NCBI GenBank assembly: GCA_001429255.1
Contig: LMJI01000001.1
Coordinates: 372,001 to 436,000 of the forward strand
Length of the DNA stretch: 64,000 bases
Direction: 5' to 3'
Origin: Cellulomonas sp. Root930
GTDB lineage: Bacteria > Actinomycetota > Actinomycetes > Actinomycetales > Cellulomonadaceae
The notes under the pieces are model-generated. The model had not been told where the DNA came from. It saw only the letters and a program-made list of their open reading frames with translations, and searched no databases. The translations under genes and the position numbers were made by a program. This document shows, piece by piece, positions 26,089-34,216 of the stretch. The first letter of the stretch is position 1, and the number at the start of each line of letters is the position of its first letter.

Positions 26089-26116
26089 CGTGACCGACCG
26101 TAACCGGATCGTGATC
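26089..26116 (-). promoter_or_regulatory. Direct repeat resembling MtrA boxes, upstream of rpf
   Basis: On the minus strand three GNTYACG-like elements follow one another: ATCACG, GTTACG and GTCACG, spaced 11 and 10 bases apart. The same pattern precedes the neighbouring rpf-like gene (27485-27514). Direct GTCAC/GTTAC repeats are the type of site reported for the response regulator MtrA, which controls rpf genes in Actinobacteria. Confidence 0.5.
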
Positions 26117-26204
26117 GAAACGCCAGGCGCGCCTCCCGCGCGATGCGCTAGAAGCGTGGCTCGTTCAGCCGTTCTCGCACGTCAGGGGCGTGAGCACCGT
26201 CACA

Positions 26205-26218
26205 GGGGCAATTGCCCC
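26205..26218. terminator. Palindrome after the second rpf-like gene
   Basis: GGGGCAATTGCCCC is a perfect 14-bp palindrome 15 bases past the stop at 26233. It may be a short terminator stem or a protein-binding site; there is no T run. Confidence 0.35.
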
Positions 26219-26232
26219 CGGAGGCGGACAGA

Positions 26233-27432
26233 TCAGTACCAGCCCTTGGCCTGGCTGTGCGCGTAGGCGCCGCACGGATCTCCGTAGCGGCCGCCGATGT
26301 AGTTCAGGCCCCAGGTGATCTGGGTGGCCGGGTTGGTCCGCCAGTCGTCGGCCACGGTCGCCATCTTGGTGCCCGGCAGAGCCTGCGGGATGCCGTAGGC
26401 GCCCGACGACTTGTTCTCGGCGTTCACCCGCCAGCCGCTCTCCTTGTTCCAGAGCGAGAGCAGGCACGCGAACTGGTCGTCGCCCCAGCCGCGGGCCGCC
26501 GCCATCTCCTTGCCGAGCGCCTGCGCGGTACCCGGCTCGACCGCGACCACGGACGGGTCCGGCAGCTCGGCGGTACCGACCTTGGTGACCTGCGTGACCG
26601 GCGCGACCGTGACCACCGAGGCGATCGGCGTGCGGCCGGTGACGACGCCGCCGACCACCTGCAGCTCGTACGTGGTGGTGCGGACGCCGGCCTTGCCCTT
26701 GGTGGCGATGACCGTGTTGCCCTTGATCATCCCGGGGTCCTCGACCTCCTGGGACTCGAACGGCATGGCCTCGGTCACGGTCTCGCCGCCGGTGCTCGCC
26801 CGGGTCACCAGGACCACGAGCCCGTCGACCGCGGTGGCGTCGAGCGAGACCGACACCTGGTCGCCGTCGTTGAGCACGAGGCCGATGTCGCGCAGCGAGT
26901 CGCGGACCGTGGCGGCGCTGCTCACGCCGTCGATGACCTGGCCGTCGACCACGAGGTGCAGGGTCTTGAGCGTGGACACGCGCAGGGTGTCGCGGCCGAG
27001 CGACGCGGACCGGGACGCCGACAGGCGCACGTCGTCACCGCGCAGGCCGAGGCCGTCGACCGCCTCGCCGACGGTCAGCGCCGTGGTCCACACCGAGCGC
27101 TCGGACCCGTCGACCTCGACCGCGAGCTCGCGCCCGTGCCGGACGACGATCTGGCCGGACCGCGCGATCGGCTGGTCCACGGCGGGGGCGACGAGGTCGC
27201 GCTCCCCCACCTCGATCTCCGCGCTGGCGAGCATGTCCCCGACCGTGCGCCCGAACGCCTCGACCTCGACCGACGTGCCGTCGACGTCGACCGTGACCGT
27301 CTTGTGCAGGACCGCGAACGCGCTGGTCGCCGCGGCGACGACGGCGAGCACGGCCGCCTGGGCCACCACACGCGCGGCACGTCGACCACGGAGTCCGCGA
27401 CGCTGGGTCGCACGCTCCTGATCGGGCCTCAC
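26233..27432 (-). CDS. Secreted DUF348-G5 protein with lytic transglycosylase-like domain
   Basis: This 399-residue exported protein begins at the GTG at 27432 (AGAGGA upstream). A membrane/signal segment at about residues 22-41 is followed by three DUF348 repeats, a G5 domain (about residues 230-300) and a C-terminal lysozyme-fold domain. The last shows LWNKESGWRVNAENKSSGAYGIPQALPG, with Glu331 as likely catalytic residue, and ends in a tryptophan-tyrosine (AKGWY). This end is the aggregation-promoting-factor/Slt-like type, not the classic Rpf domain of the next gene. The two share N-terminal architecture, implying a duplication followed by exchange of the catalytic domain. Likely role: peptidoglycan remodelling. 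Confidence 0.9.
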   Translation of the reverse strand: MRPDQERATQRRGLRGRRAARVVAQAAVLAVVAAATSAFAVLHKTVTVDVDGTSVEVEAFGRTVGDMLASAEIEVGERDLVAPAVDQPIARSGQIVVRHGRELAVEVDGSERSVWTTALTVGEAVDGLGLRGDDVRLSASRSASLGRDTLRVSTLKTLHLVVDGQVIDGVSSAATVRDSLRDIGLVLNDGDQVSVSLDATAVDGLVVLVTRASTGGETVTEAMPFESQEVEDPGMIKGNTVIATKGKAGVRTTTYELQVVGGVVTGRTPIASVVTVAPVTQVTKVGTAELPDPSVVAVEPGTAQALGKEMAAARGWGDDQFACLLSLWNKESGWRVNAENKSSGAYGIPQALPGTKMATVADDWRTNPATQITWGLNYIGGRYGDPCGAYAHSQAKGWY

Positions 27433-27484
27433 GCGGTGGGTCCTCTCGACACAAAGGATGCGTCCGTCCTGGACGCAGGTCCGA

Positions 27485-27514
27485 CCGTAACCGATCCGTG
27501 ACCGAGGCGGTAAC
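27485..27514 (-). promoter_or_regulatory. Direct repeat resembling MtrA boxes, upstream of second rpf-like gene
   Basis: Reading the minus strand, GTTACC, GTCACG and GTTACG follow at 12- and 11-base spacing, about 55 bases before the start codon. The core GGTTACGGTCGG is identical to that at 26089-26116. Confidence 0.5.
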
Positions 27515-27577
27515 CCGAGGTCCGTCCTCCGGGACCGGGATCACCCGACTGTCCGGCGACAGACCGGGTCATACCGC

Positions 27578-28519
27578 TCACCACGTGCCGTAGACCGCCT
27601 CGGACGTGGCCGCGAGCGCGGCGCACACGTCCTCCAGCGGTCGGCCGGTGACCTCCGCGACCGTGCGGACCGTCCCGGGCAGCAGGTAGGGCGCGTTCGG
27701 GCGGCCGCGGAACGGGTGCACGGTCAGGTACGGCGCGTCCGTCTCGACGAGCAGCTGCGACGGCGGCACCTCGCGCAGGGCGGCGCGCAGCTCGTCGTTG
27801 GCACCGAACGACACCGGGCCGGCGAACGAGAGGTACCAGCCGTGCGAGACCGCCAGGCGGGCCAGCGACGCGTCGCCCGAGAAGCAGTGGAAGACCGTGC
27901 GGTCCGGGGCGCCGTCGGCCAGGAGCACCTCCACGACCTCGTCGTGCGCGTCCCGGTCGTGGATCTGCAGCGCGAGGCCCAGCTCCTTGGCCAGCGCGAT
28001 GTGCGCGCGGAACGCCTCGCGCTGCACCGCCCGCCCGGCCGGCCCGGCACGGAAGTGGTCGAGGCCGGTCTCCCCGATCGCGCGGATGCGCGGGTTGGAC
28101 CGCGCCGTCTGCTCGACGCGGTCCAGCGCATCGGCCAGGCCGACCTCGTGGGCCTCCTCCGGGTCGAGCCCGTCGGGCGCCACCTCGACGATCCCCGCGT
28201 GCCGGACCGCCTCGTTCGGGTGGATGGCGACGGCTCCGAGCAGCTGTGGATGCTCCTGGACGACGCGGTCGGTCCACGCGATCGACTCGTAGTCGCAGCC
28301 CACCTGCACCATGCGGGTCACGCCGACCGACGCGGCGCGCTCCAGGTGCGCGGCGAGGTCCGCCGCCGGACCGTCGGCCGCCGTGCCGCCCTCGTCGCGG
28401 TGCCAGCCGTCGGCCCGCCACGTCACCACCGAGTCGAGGTGCGTGTGGTTGTCGACGACCGCGACCGGCAGCGGCTCGGGCGGCGCGGGCCAGCCGCGCT
28501 CCCCCTTCGACCGGGCCAT
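27578..28519 (-). CDS. tatD: TatD-family metal-dependent DNase
   Basis: This 313-residue TIM-barrel hydrolase begins at the ATG at 28519, which overlaps the metG stop by one base. Metal ligands are visible as DNHTHLD at the N-terminus, the glutamate in AIGETGLDH, IHDRDAHDE, FHCFSG and the aspartate in VETDAPYL. TatD enzymes are 3'-5' DNases acting in DNA repair and degradation. The order metG-tatD-rpf-ksgA-ispE is conserved in Actinobacteria. Confidence 0.95.
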   Translation of the reverse strand: MARSKGERGWPAPPEPLPVAVVDNHTHLDSVVTWRADGWHRDEGGTAADGPAADLAAHLERAASVGVTRMVQVGCDYESIAWTDRVVQEHPQLLGAVAIHPNEAVRHAGIVEVAPDGLDPEEAHEVGLADALDRVEQTARSNPRIRAIGETGLDHFRAGPAGRAVQREAFRAHIALAKELGLALQIHDRDAHDEVVEVLLADGAPDRTVFHCFSGDASLARLAVSHGWYLSFAGPVSFGANDELRAALREVPPSQLLVETDAPYLTVHPFRGRPNAPYLLPGTVRTVAEVTGRPLEDVCAALAATSEAVYGTW

Positions 28520-30312
28520 CAGGCCTGGCGCAACCGCTCGAGCTCCTCCTCGACGATCGAGTCGTCGAGCTTGGTGAACACCGGCACCGGCTTGGCCACC
28601 GGCGTCCCCGGCACCACCTGCTCGGAGCGCCACGGCGCGACCGTGCGACCGAGCTCGTAGTCGCCCGTGATGATCGGGTAGTGGCGCGAGTCGTCGTCCA
28701 GGTCGGTGACCTCGTCGATGCGCGGCAGCGGCGAGAACGTCCCCGTGCGGCCGAACGTCTCGTGCACCGCCTGCGCCGAGTGCGGCAGGAACGGCGCCAG
28801 CAGCGTGTTGGCGTCACTGACCGCCTGCGCGGCCGTGTGCAGCACCGTGCCCAGGCGGTCGCGATCCTGCGTCAGCTTCCACGGCTCGGTCTCGGAGATG
28901 TACCGGTTGGCCTCCTGGACCACGCGCATCGCCTCGCTGACCGCGGCGCGGTTGCGGTGGGTGCCGAGCAGCTCGCCGACCTTTCCGAAGCCCGCCGTCG
29001 TCGTCGCGAGGAGGCCCTGGTCCACCGGCTGGAGCTCGCCCGGCGCCGGGATCTCACCGAAGTTCTTGTGGATCATGCTCGCGGTCCGGTTGACCAGGTT
29101 GCCCCAGCCCGCCACGAGCTCGGAGTTGGTGCGCGTCTTGAAGTCGGCCCACGTGAAGTCCGAGTCCTGGTTCTCCGGCCCGGCCACCGACAGGAAGTAC
29201 CGCAGCGCGTCGGGCTGGTACCGGGACAGGACGTCGCGCACGTAGATGACGACGCCGCGCGACGAGCTGAACTGCTTGCCCTCCATGGTGAGGAACTCGC
29301 TGGACACCACCTCGGTGGGCAGGTTCAGCGTGCCGAACTGCCCCGGCGAGCCGCCCTTGGTCCCGCGGCCGTCGTACGCCAGCAGCTCGGCCGGCCAGAT
29401 CTGCGAGTGGAAGGTGATGTTGTCCTTGCCCATGAAGTAGTAGCTCAGGGCCTCGGGGTCGTTCCAGAACGGGCGCCACGCATCCGGGTCGCCCTGGCGG
29501 CGCGCCCACTCGATCGACGCCGACAGGTACCCGATGACCGCGTCGAACCACACGTACAGGCGCTTGGCGGGGTTCTCCTCCCAGCCGGGCAGCGGGATGG
29601 GGATGCCCCAGTCGATGTCCCGCGACATGGCCCGCGGGCGCAGGTCGTCGATGAGGTTGAGCGAGAAGTTCAGGACGTTCGGGCGCCAGTCGGTGCGGGT
29701 GCGCAGCCACGCCTCGAGCGCGCTCGCGAACGCGGGCAGGTCCAGGAAGAAGTGGTTCGACTCGACGAACTTCGGCGTCTCGCCGTTGATCCGGCTGTGC
29801 GGGTTGATCAGGTCGATCGCGTCCAGCTGGTTGCCGCAGTTGTCGCACTGGTCGCCGCGCGCGCCGTCGTACCCGCAGATCGGGCAGGTGCCCTCCACGT
29901 ACCGGTCGGGCAGCGTGCGGCCGGTGCTCGGCGAGATGGCGCCCATGGTCGACTGCTCGATCATGTAGCCGTTCTTGTGCACCGTGCGGAACATCTCCTG
30001 CACGACCGCGTAGTGGTTGCGCGTGGTCGTCCGCGTGAACAGGTCGTACGACAGGCCCAGGTTGGTCAGGTCCTCGACGATCACGCGGTTGTACCGGTCC
30101 GCCAGCTCCTGCGGGCCCACACCCTCCTGCTCGGCGAGCACGAGGATCGGCGTCCCGTGCTCGTCGGTGCCGGAGACCATGAGCACCTCGTTGCCCGCCA
30201 TCCGCATGTACCGGCTGAAGATGTCGGAGGGGACACCGAAGCCGGCGACGTGACCGATGTGACGGGGGCCGTTCGCGTAGGGCCACGCGACGGCCGAGAG
30301 GATGCGAGACAT
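28519..30312 (-). CDS. metG: Methionyl-tRNA synthetase
   Basis: This 597-residue class I enzyme charges tRNA-Met. The ATP-binding HIGH motif lies at residues 18-21 (PRHIGHVAG), and the second signature appears as KQFSSSRG, the variant common in Actinobacteria. A zinc knuckle with CPICG and CDNCG is inserted near residues 142-160. The anticodon-binding helical domain forms the C-terminus; the dimerising EMAP-like extension of some relatives is absent. It heads the operon with tatD. Confidence 0.96.
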   Translation of the reverse strand: MSRILSAVAWPYANGPRHIGHVAGFGVPSDIFSRYMRMAGNEVLMVSGTDEHGTPILVLAEQEGVGPQELADRYNRVIVEDLTNLGLSYDLFTRTTTRNHYAVVQEMFRTVHKNGYMIEQSTMGAISPSTGRTLPDRYVEGTCPICGYDGARGDQCDNCGNQLDAIDLINPHSRINGETPKFVESNHFFLDLPAFASALEAWLRTRTDWRPNVLNFSLNLIDDLRPRAMSRDIDWGIPIPLPGWEENPAKRLYVWFDAVIGYLSASIEWARRQGDPDAWRPFWNDPEALSYYFMGKDNITFHSQIWPAELLAYDGRGTKGGSPGQFGTLNLPTEVVSSEFLTMEGKQFSSSRGVVIYVRDVLSRYQPDALRYFLSVAGPENQDSDFTWADFKTRTNSELVAGWGNLVNRTASMIHKNFGEIPAPGELQPVDQGLLATTTAGFGKVGELLGTHRNRAAVSEAMRVVQEANRYISETEPWKLTQDRDRLGTVLHTAAQAVSDANTLLAPFLPHSAQAVHETFGRTGTFSPLPRIDEVTDLDDDSRHYPIITGDYELGRTVAPWRSEQVVPGTPVAKPVPVFTKLDDSIVEEELERLRQA

Positions 30313-30345
30313 GCGCCCGATCCTAGGTGAGCGGCGCGACGGCTT

Positions 30346-31479
30346 TCAGTCGACGACCACGCGCAGGATGCGGTCGTCGCCCGGGCGGATGCTGCCGCGA
30401 CCGTCGGTGTTCCCCGTGACCACCCACAGCGAGCCGTCGGGGGCGGGCTCGACCGCGCGCAGCCGGCCGCGCTCGCCGTCGAGCAGCGCGTGCGGGGTGC
30501 CGACGCCGTCGTCGGTCAGCGGGACCCGCCACAGCCGCTCGCCGCGCAGCCCCGCCAGGTAGACGGCGTCGGCGGTGACGGCCAGGCCGCTCGGTGACGC
30601 GTCGTCGGTCCCCCAGACGGCCACGGGCTCCACGAAGCCGTCGACAGCGCCCTCGCCCTCGACCTCCGGCCAGCCGTAGTTGCCGCCCGGCTCGATCAGG
30701 TTCAGCTCGTCCCACGTGTTCTGCCCGAACTCCGAGGCGAACATCCGCCCGTCGGGAGCCCAGCCGATCCCCTGCACGTTGCGGTGCCCGAGGCTCCACA
30801 CCGGGGAGCCCTCGTCCGGGTTCCCCGGGGCGGGGTCACCGTCGGCCGTGATGCGCAGGATCTTGCCGTTCAGGCTGTCCGGGTCCTGCGCGGAGGGCGG
30901 GTCGCCCGCGTCGCCGGTCGTCACGTACAGGGACCCGTCCGGCCCGACGGCGAGCCGGCCGCCGTCGTGGTTGCCCGCCTTGGCGATGCCGGTGAGGATC
31001 GGGCGCAGCTCGCCCAGGGTCGACCCGTCGAGCGTCCCGCGCAGGACCCGGTTGTCGTCGGCCGCGGTCGCGTACAGGGCCAGGTCCACCGCGCCGTCCG
31101 ACGACCCGAGCACGGCGACGCCCAGCAGCCCGCCCTCACCGCCGGGGACGACGACGTCGGCGAGCTCGTCGGCGCCCGGCCCGGTCACGTCGGTCGCGGC
31201 ACCGTCGGGCCCGACGAGGACCAGCTGGGCGGCGTCCCGCAGCGTGACGACGGCCTGCCCGTCCGGCAGGAACGCGATCCCCCAGGGCACGGCGAGGTCC
31301 CCGATGATGTCGTCGACCTCGGTCACCTGGCCGGTGGCCGGAGCCGAGGTCGGCGGGCTCTCGGCGCTGGTCCGGGTCGGCGTGGTCGTCGGGTCCGGGG
31401 ACTCCGCCGGGGACGTGCAGGCCGCGAGCCCCGCGACGGCCACTGCCAGTCCGACCCACGCCGTCCGTCGCACAGTCAT
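30346..31479 (-). CDS. PQQ-dependent sugar dehydrogenase-like lipoprotein
   Basis: This protein of 377 residues starts at the ATG at 31479 (a GTG at 31494 is possible). A signal peptide ends in the lipobox LAAC, so it is membrane-anchored outside the cell. A threonine/proline linker is followed by a six-bladed beta-propeller of the glucose/sorbosone dehydrogenase family: VPWGIAFLPDG, GGEGGLLGVAV, NHDGGRLAVGPDGSLYV and GWAPDGRMFASEFG. The family oxidises aldoses with pyrroloquinoline quinone; many actinobacterial members have no PQQ synthesis nearby, and none is visible here, so the true substrate is open. Confidence 0.88.
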   Translation of the reverse strand: MTVRRTAWVGLAVAVAGLAACTSPAESPDPTTTPTRTSAESPPTSAPATGQVTEVDDIIGDLAVPWGIAFLPDGQAVVTLRDAAQLVLVGPDGAATDVTGPGADELADVVVPGGEGGLLGVAVLGSSDGAVDLALYATAADDNRVLRGTLDGSTLGELRPILTGIAKAGNHDGGRLAVGPDGSLYVTTGDAGDPPSAQDPDSLNGKILRITADGDPAPGNPDEGSPVWSLGHRNVQGIGWAPDGRMFASEFGQNTWDELNLIEPGGNYGWPEVEGEGAVDGFVEPVAVWGTDDASPSGLAVTADAVYLAGLRGERLWRVPLTDDGVGTPHALLDGERGRLRAVEPAPDGSLWVVTGNTDGRGSIRPGDDRILRVVVD

Positions 31480-31525
31480 GCCCCAGCCGATCACGCGCCG
31501 CGCGGCCGCGCACCCCGTGACCGGG

Positions 31526-32386
31526 TCAGCGCGTCTTCGCCGCCAGCGCGGCCGCGTACAGGTCCCGCTTCGGGACGCCGGCCGCCAGCGCCACCTCGGC
31601 GACGGCGTCCTTCAGCCGCTCCCCGCCGTCCGCGCGGGACAGCACCTCGGCCACCAGGTCCGCCGTCGACAGCTCCACCGCCTTCAGCGCCCCGCCGACC
31701 ACCACGACGATCTCCCCGCGCACCTGGTCGGCGGACGCCCAGGCGACGAGGTCCGCGAGCGGTCCCCGCACGATCTCCTCGTACGTCTTGGTCAGCTCGC
31801 GGCACACCGCGGCGGGGCGGTCCCCGCCGAACGCGTCGGCCATCGCGGCCAGCGTGTCGTCGAGCCGGTGCGGCGCCTCGAAGAAGACCATCGTGCGGCG
31901 CTCGTCGGCGAGCAGCTCGAACGCCCGCGCGCGCTCCCCGGGCTTGCGCGGAGGGAAGCCCTCGAAGCAGAACCGGTCCGTGGGCAGCCCCGAAAGCGCG
32001 AGGGCGGTCAGCACGGCGCTCGGACCGGGCGCGGCGGTGACCGGCAGGCCCGCGGCCACGGCGGCGCCCACCACCCGGAACCCCGGGTCGGAGACGGCGG
32101 GCATGCCGGCGTCCGTCACGACGACCACCGTGCCCCCGCCGGCGACGACCGCGAGCACCTCCGCCGAGCGCTCGACCTCGTTGTGCTCGTGGAAGCTGAG
32201 CACGCGACCGCCGATCTCGACGCCCAGTCGAGCCGCCAGCGCGCGGAGCCGTCGGGTGTCCTCGGCGGCGACCACGTCGGCCTCCGCGAGCAGCCTGCGC
32301 AGGTGCGCCGACGCGTCCTCCGTGTTGCCGATCGGCGTCGCTGCCAGCACGAGGCGGCCGGGGGTCTGCTGCTCTGCGTGGCTCAC
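31526..32386 (-). CDS. rsmI: 16S rRNA (cytidine1402-2'-O)-methyltransferase
   Basis: This 286-residue SAM-dependent methyltransferase modifies the ribosomal P site. The tetrapyrrole-methylase fold is clear from VLAATPIGNTEDAS, AAEDTRR and VVTDAGMPAVSDPG. Its divergent neighbour is the protein mannosyltransferase gene, the same pairing as in mycobacteria. Start at the ATG at 32386; length is normal. Confidence 0.95.
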   Translation of the reverse strand: MSHAEQQTPGRLVLAATPIGNTEDASAHLRRLLAEADVVAAEDTRRLRALAARLGVEIGGRVLSFHEHNEVERSAEVLAVVAGGGTVVVVTDAGMPAVSDPGFRVVGAAVAAGLPVTAAPGPSAVLTALALSGLPTDRFCFEGFPPRKPGERARAFELLADERRTMVFFEAPHRLDDTLAAMADAFGGDRPAAVCRELTKTYEEIVRGPLADLVAWASADQVRGEIVVVVGGALKAVELSTADLVAEVLSRADGGERLKDAVAEVALAAGVPKRDLYAAALAAKTR

Positions 32387-32457
32387 GCGGTCAGCCTGCC
32401 ACCTCCACGACGGCGTCCCGAAGCGCTGAGCCCTCCCCGCCGTACAGGCGCCGCCCC

Positions 32458-32470
32458 TACGATGACGCCG
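32458..32470 (+). promoter_or_regulatory. Leaderless promoter of the mannosyltransferase gene
   Basis: TACGAT (32458-32463) is a good -10 hexamer, six bases before the GTG at 32470. No ribosome site is present, so transcription and translation probably begin at the same base. Confidence 0.6.
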
Positions 32471-34212
32471 TGCCGCCCCTCGGAGACGACGACGCCCCGA
32501 CCCTGACCGCCCGTCAGGGAGACGTCGCCCCCTCCCCGGATCCCGACGAGGTCGGCACGGAGCTGCCGGACTCCGCCGAGACGGTCCCCCCCGGCGAGCC
32601 CCGCGAGTTCGAGGGGCCCCAGGAGTCCACCCACCGCCGCCTGCTCCGGCGGCTGATCGGCGACGACACGCTCGCGATGGACGCGACCCCCCGCGCCCGC
32701 CTGACCGGCTGGTTGTGGCCGCTCGCGGTCACGCTGCTCGCGGCGGTGCTGCGGTTCTGGGACCTGGGACGCCCGCACAACCTCGTGTTCGACGAGACGT
32801 ACTACGTCAAGGACGCGTTCTCGCTGCTGGTCAACGGGTTCGAGGCCACCTGGGGTGAGGAGCCCAACCCTGCGTTCGAGGCCGGCGACACCAGCGGCCT
32901 CACCACGACGGGTTCGTACGTGGTGCACCCGCAGGTGGGCAAGTGGCTGATCGCGCTCGGGATCCACGTGGGCGGCGGGGTCGGCAGCTCGGCGGCGTGG
33001 CGGCTGGCGGCGGCTGTCTGCGGGGTCCTGGCGGTCCTCATGGTGGCGCGCATCGGCCGTCGGCTGTTCGCGTCGACCGCGCTGGGCACCCTGGCCGGCC
33101 TGCTGATGGCGGTCGACGGCGAGGCGATCGTCATGTCGCGGATCAGCCTCCTCGACCCGTTCCTCATGTTCTTCGTGCTCGCCGCCTTCGGCGCACTGCT
33201 GCTGGACCGCGACCAGGCGCGACGACGCCTGGCGGCACGGACCGCCCAGGTCCTCGACGCCGGGGAGGAGCTCGGCGACGGCCCGCGGCTCGGCGTCCGC
33301 TGGTGGCGCCTCGCCGCGGCGGTGCTGCTCGGGCTCGCGCTGGGCACCAAGTGGTCGGCGATGTACTTCCTCGCGGTGTTCGGGCTGATCAGCGTGGCCT
33401 GGGACCTCACCGCCCGCCGCAGCATCGGGGTGCGCCTCTGGTGGCGTGCGGGGATCCTCAAGGACGGCGTCGTCGCCGGGATCTCGATGGTCGGCATCGC
33501 GCTCGTCGTGTACGTCGGCTCGTGGTGGTCCTGGTTCGCGCACCGGGGCGCCTACGGCCGGCTGTGGGCCGAGCAGAACCCGGACCTGGGCGTCCAGTGG
33601 CTGCCACCGGCGCTGCGCTCGTTCTGGAAGTACCACCAGGACATGTGGGCGTTCCACAACGGCCTGGAGACCCCGCACTCCTACGCCGCGCACCCGCTGG
33701 GCTGGATCGTGCAGTGGCGGCCGACGTCGTTCTGGTACCCGACCGAGGTCTCCGAGCTGTCCGGTCAGGCGGCCCAGGACGCGTGCGGTGCGGCCAGCTG
33801 TTCGCAGGCGATCGTGGCGCTCGGCAACCCGGTGCTCTGGTGGTGCGCCGCGGCGGCGGTCCTGGTGGCGGCGGTCTGGCTGTTCCGGTACCGCGACTGG
33901 CGGGCGGGCGCCGTGCTGTCGGGCATCGTCGCCGGCTGGCTGCCGTGGTTCGCCTACGCGCACCGCACGATCTTCACGTTCTACTCGATCGCGTTCACGC
34001 CCTGGGTGGTGCTCACCCTGGTCTACGTCATCGGTCTCGTGGTCGGGCCGAAGGACGTGGACGAACGCGGTCGGCGCTGGGCGATCGTGGGCTGCGGGGT
34101 GCTCGTGGCCCTGATCCTGGGCGTCAGCGCGTTCTTCTACCCGATCTGGACCGCGTGGATCGTGCCCTACGACTTCTGGCACTCGCACATGTGGCTGCAG
34201 ACCTGGGTCTAG
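32470..34212 (+). CDS. Dolichyl-phosphate-mannose--protein mannosyltransferase (PMT, GT39)
   Basis: This 580-residue membrane enzyme transfers mannose from polyprenyl-phosphate-mannose to secreted proteins. After a disordered N-terminus of about 75 residues come about ten membrane segments. The first extracytoplasmic loop carries the catalytic acidic pair in FDETYYVKDAF, and HPQVGKW follows. Large loops near residues 350-440 match the actinobacterial PMT pattern. Substrates would be exported proteins with Thr/Pro-rich linkers such as the sugar-dehydrogenase-like lipoprotein nearby. It diverges from rsmI. Confidence 0.94.
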   Translation: MPPLGDDDAPTLTARQGDVAPSPDPDEVGTELPDSAETVPPGEPREFEGPQESTHRRLLRRLIGDDTLAMDATPRARLTGWLWPLAVTLLAAVLRFWDLGRPHNLVFDETYYVKDAFSLLVNGFEATWGEEPNPAFEAGDTSGLTTTGSYVVHPQVGKWLIALGIHVGGGVGSSAAWRLAAAVCGVLAVLMVARIGRRLFASTALGTLAGLLMAVDGEAIVMSRISLLDPFLMFFVLAAFGALLLDRDQARRRLAARTAQVLDAGEELGDGPRLGVRWWRLAAAVLLGLALGTKWSAMYFLAVFGLISVAWDLTARRSIGVRLWWRAGILKDGVVAGISMVGIALVVYVGSWWSWFAHRGAYGRLWAEQNPDLGVQWLPPALRSFWKYHQDMWAFHNGLETPHSYAAHPLGWIVQWRPTSFWYPTEVSELSGQAAQDACGAASCSQAIVALGNPVLWWCAAAAVLVAAVWLFRYRDWRAGAVLSGIVAGWLPWFAYAHRTIFTFYSIAFTPWVVLTLVYVIGLVVGPKDVDERGRRWAIVGCGVLVALILGVSAFFYPIWTAWIVPYDFWHSHMWLQTWV

Positions 34213-34216
34213 CGGC

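Larger units (their letters stand above)
25867..26232. other. Long leader between the two rpf-like genes
   Basis: This 366-base gap has no gene. It holds the repeat at 26089-26116, the 14-bp palindrome GGGGCAATTGCCCC (26205-26218) just after the upstream stop, and several GC-rich potential stems. If transcription starts near the repeat, the rpf mRNA has a leader of more than 200 bases, long enough for an RNA control element. Only weak similarity to the c-di-AMP (ydaO) riboswitch was seen. Confidence 0.4.

Noticed and set aside
25867-26160. ydaO (c-di-AMP) riboswitch as an annotated feature
   Set aside because: Consensus segments are too poorly matched by eye to list it; kept only as a low-interest question.
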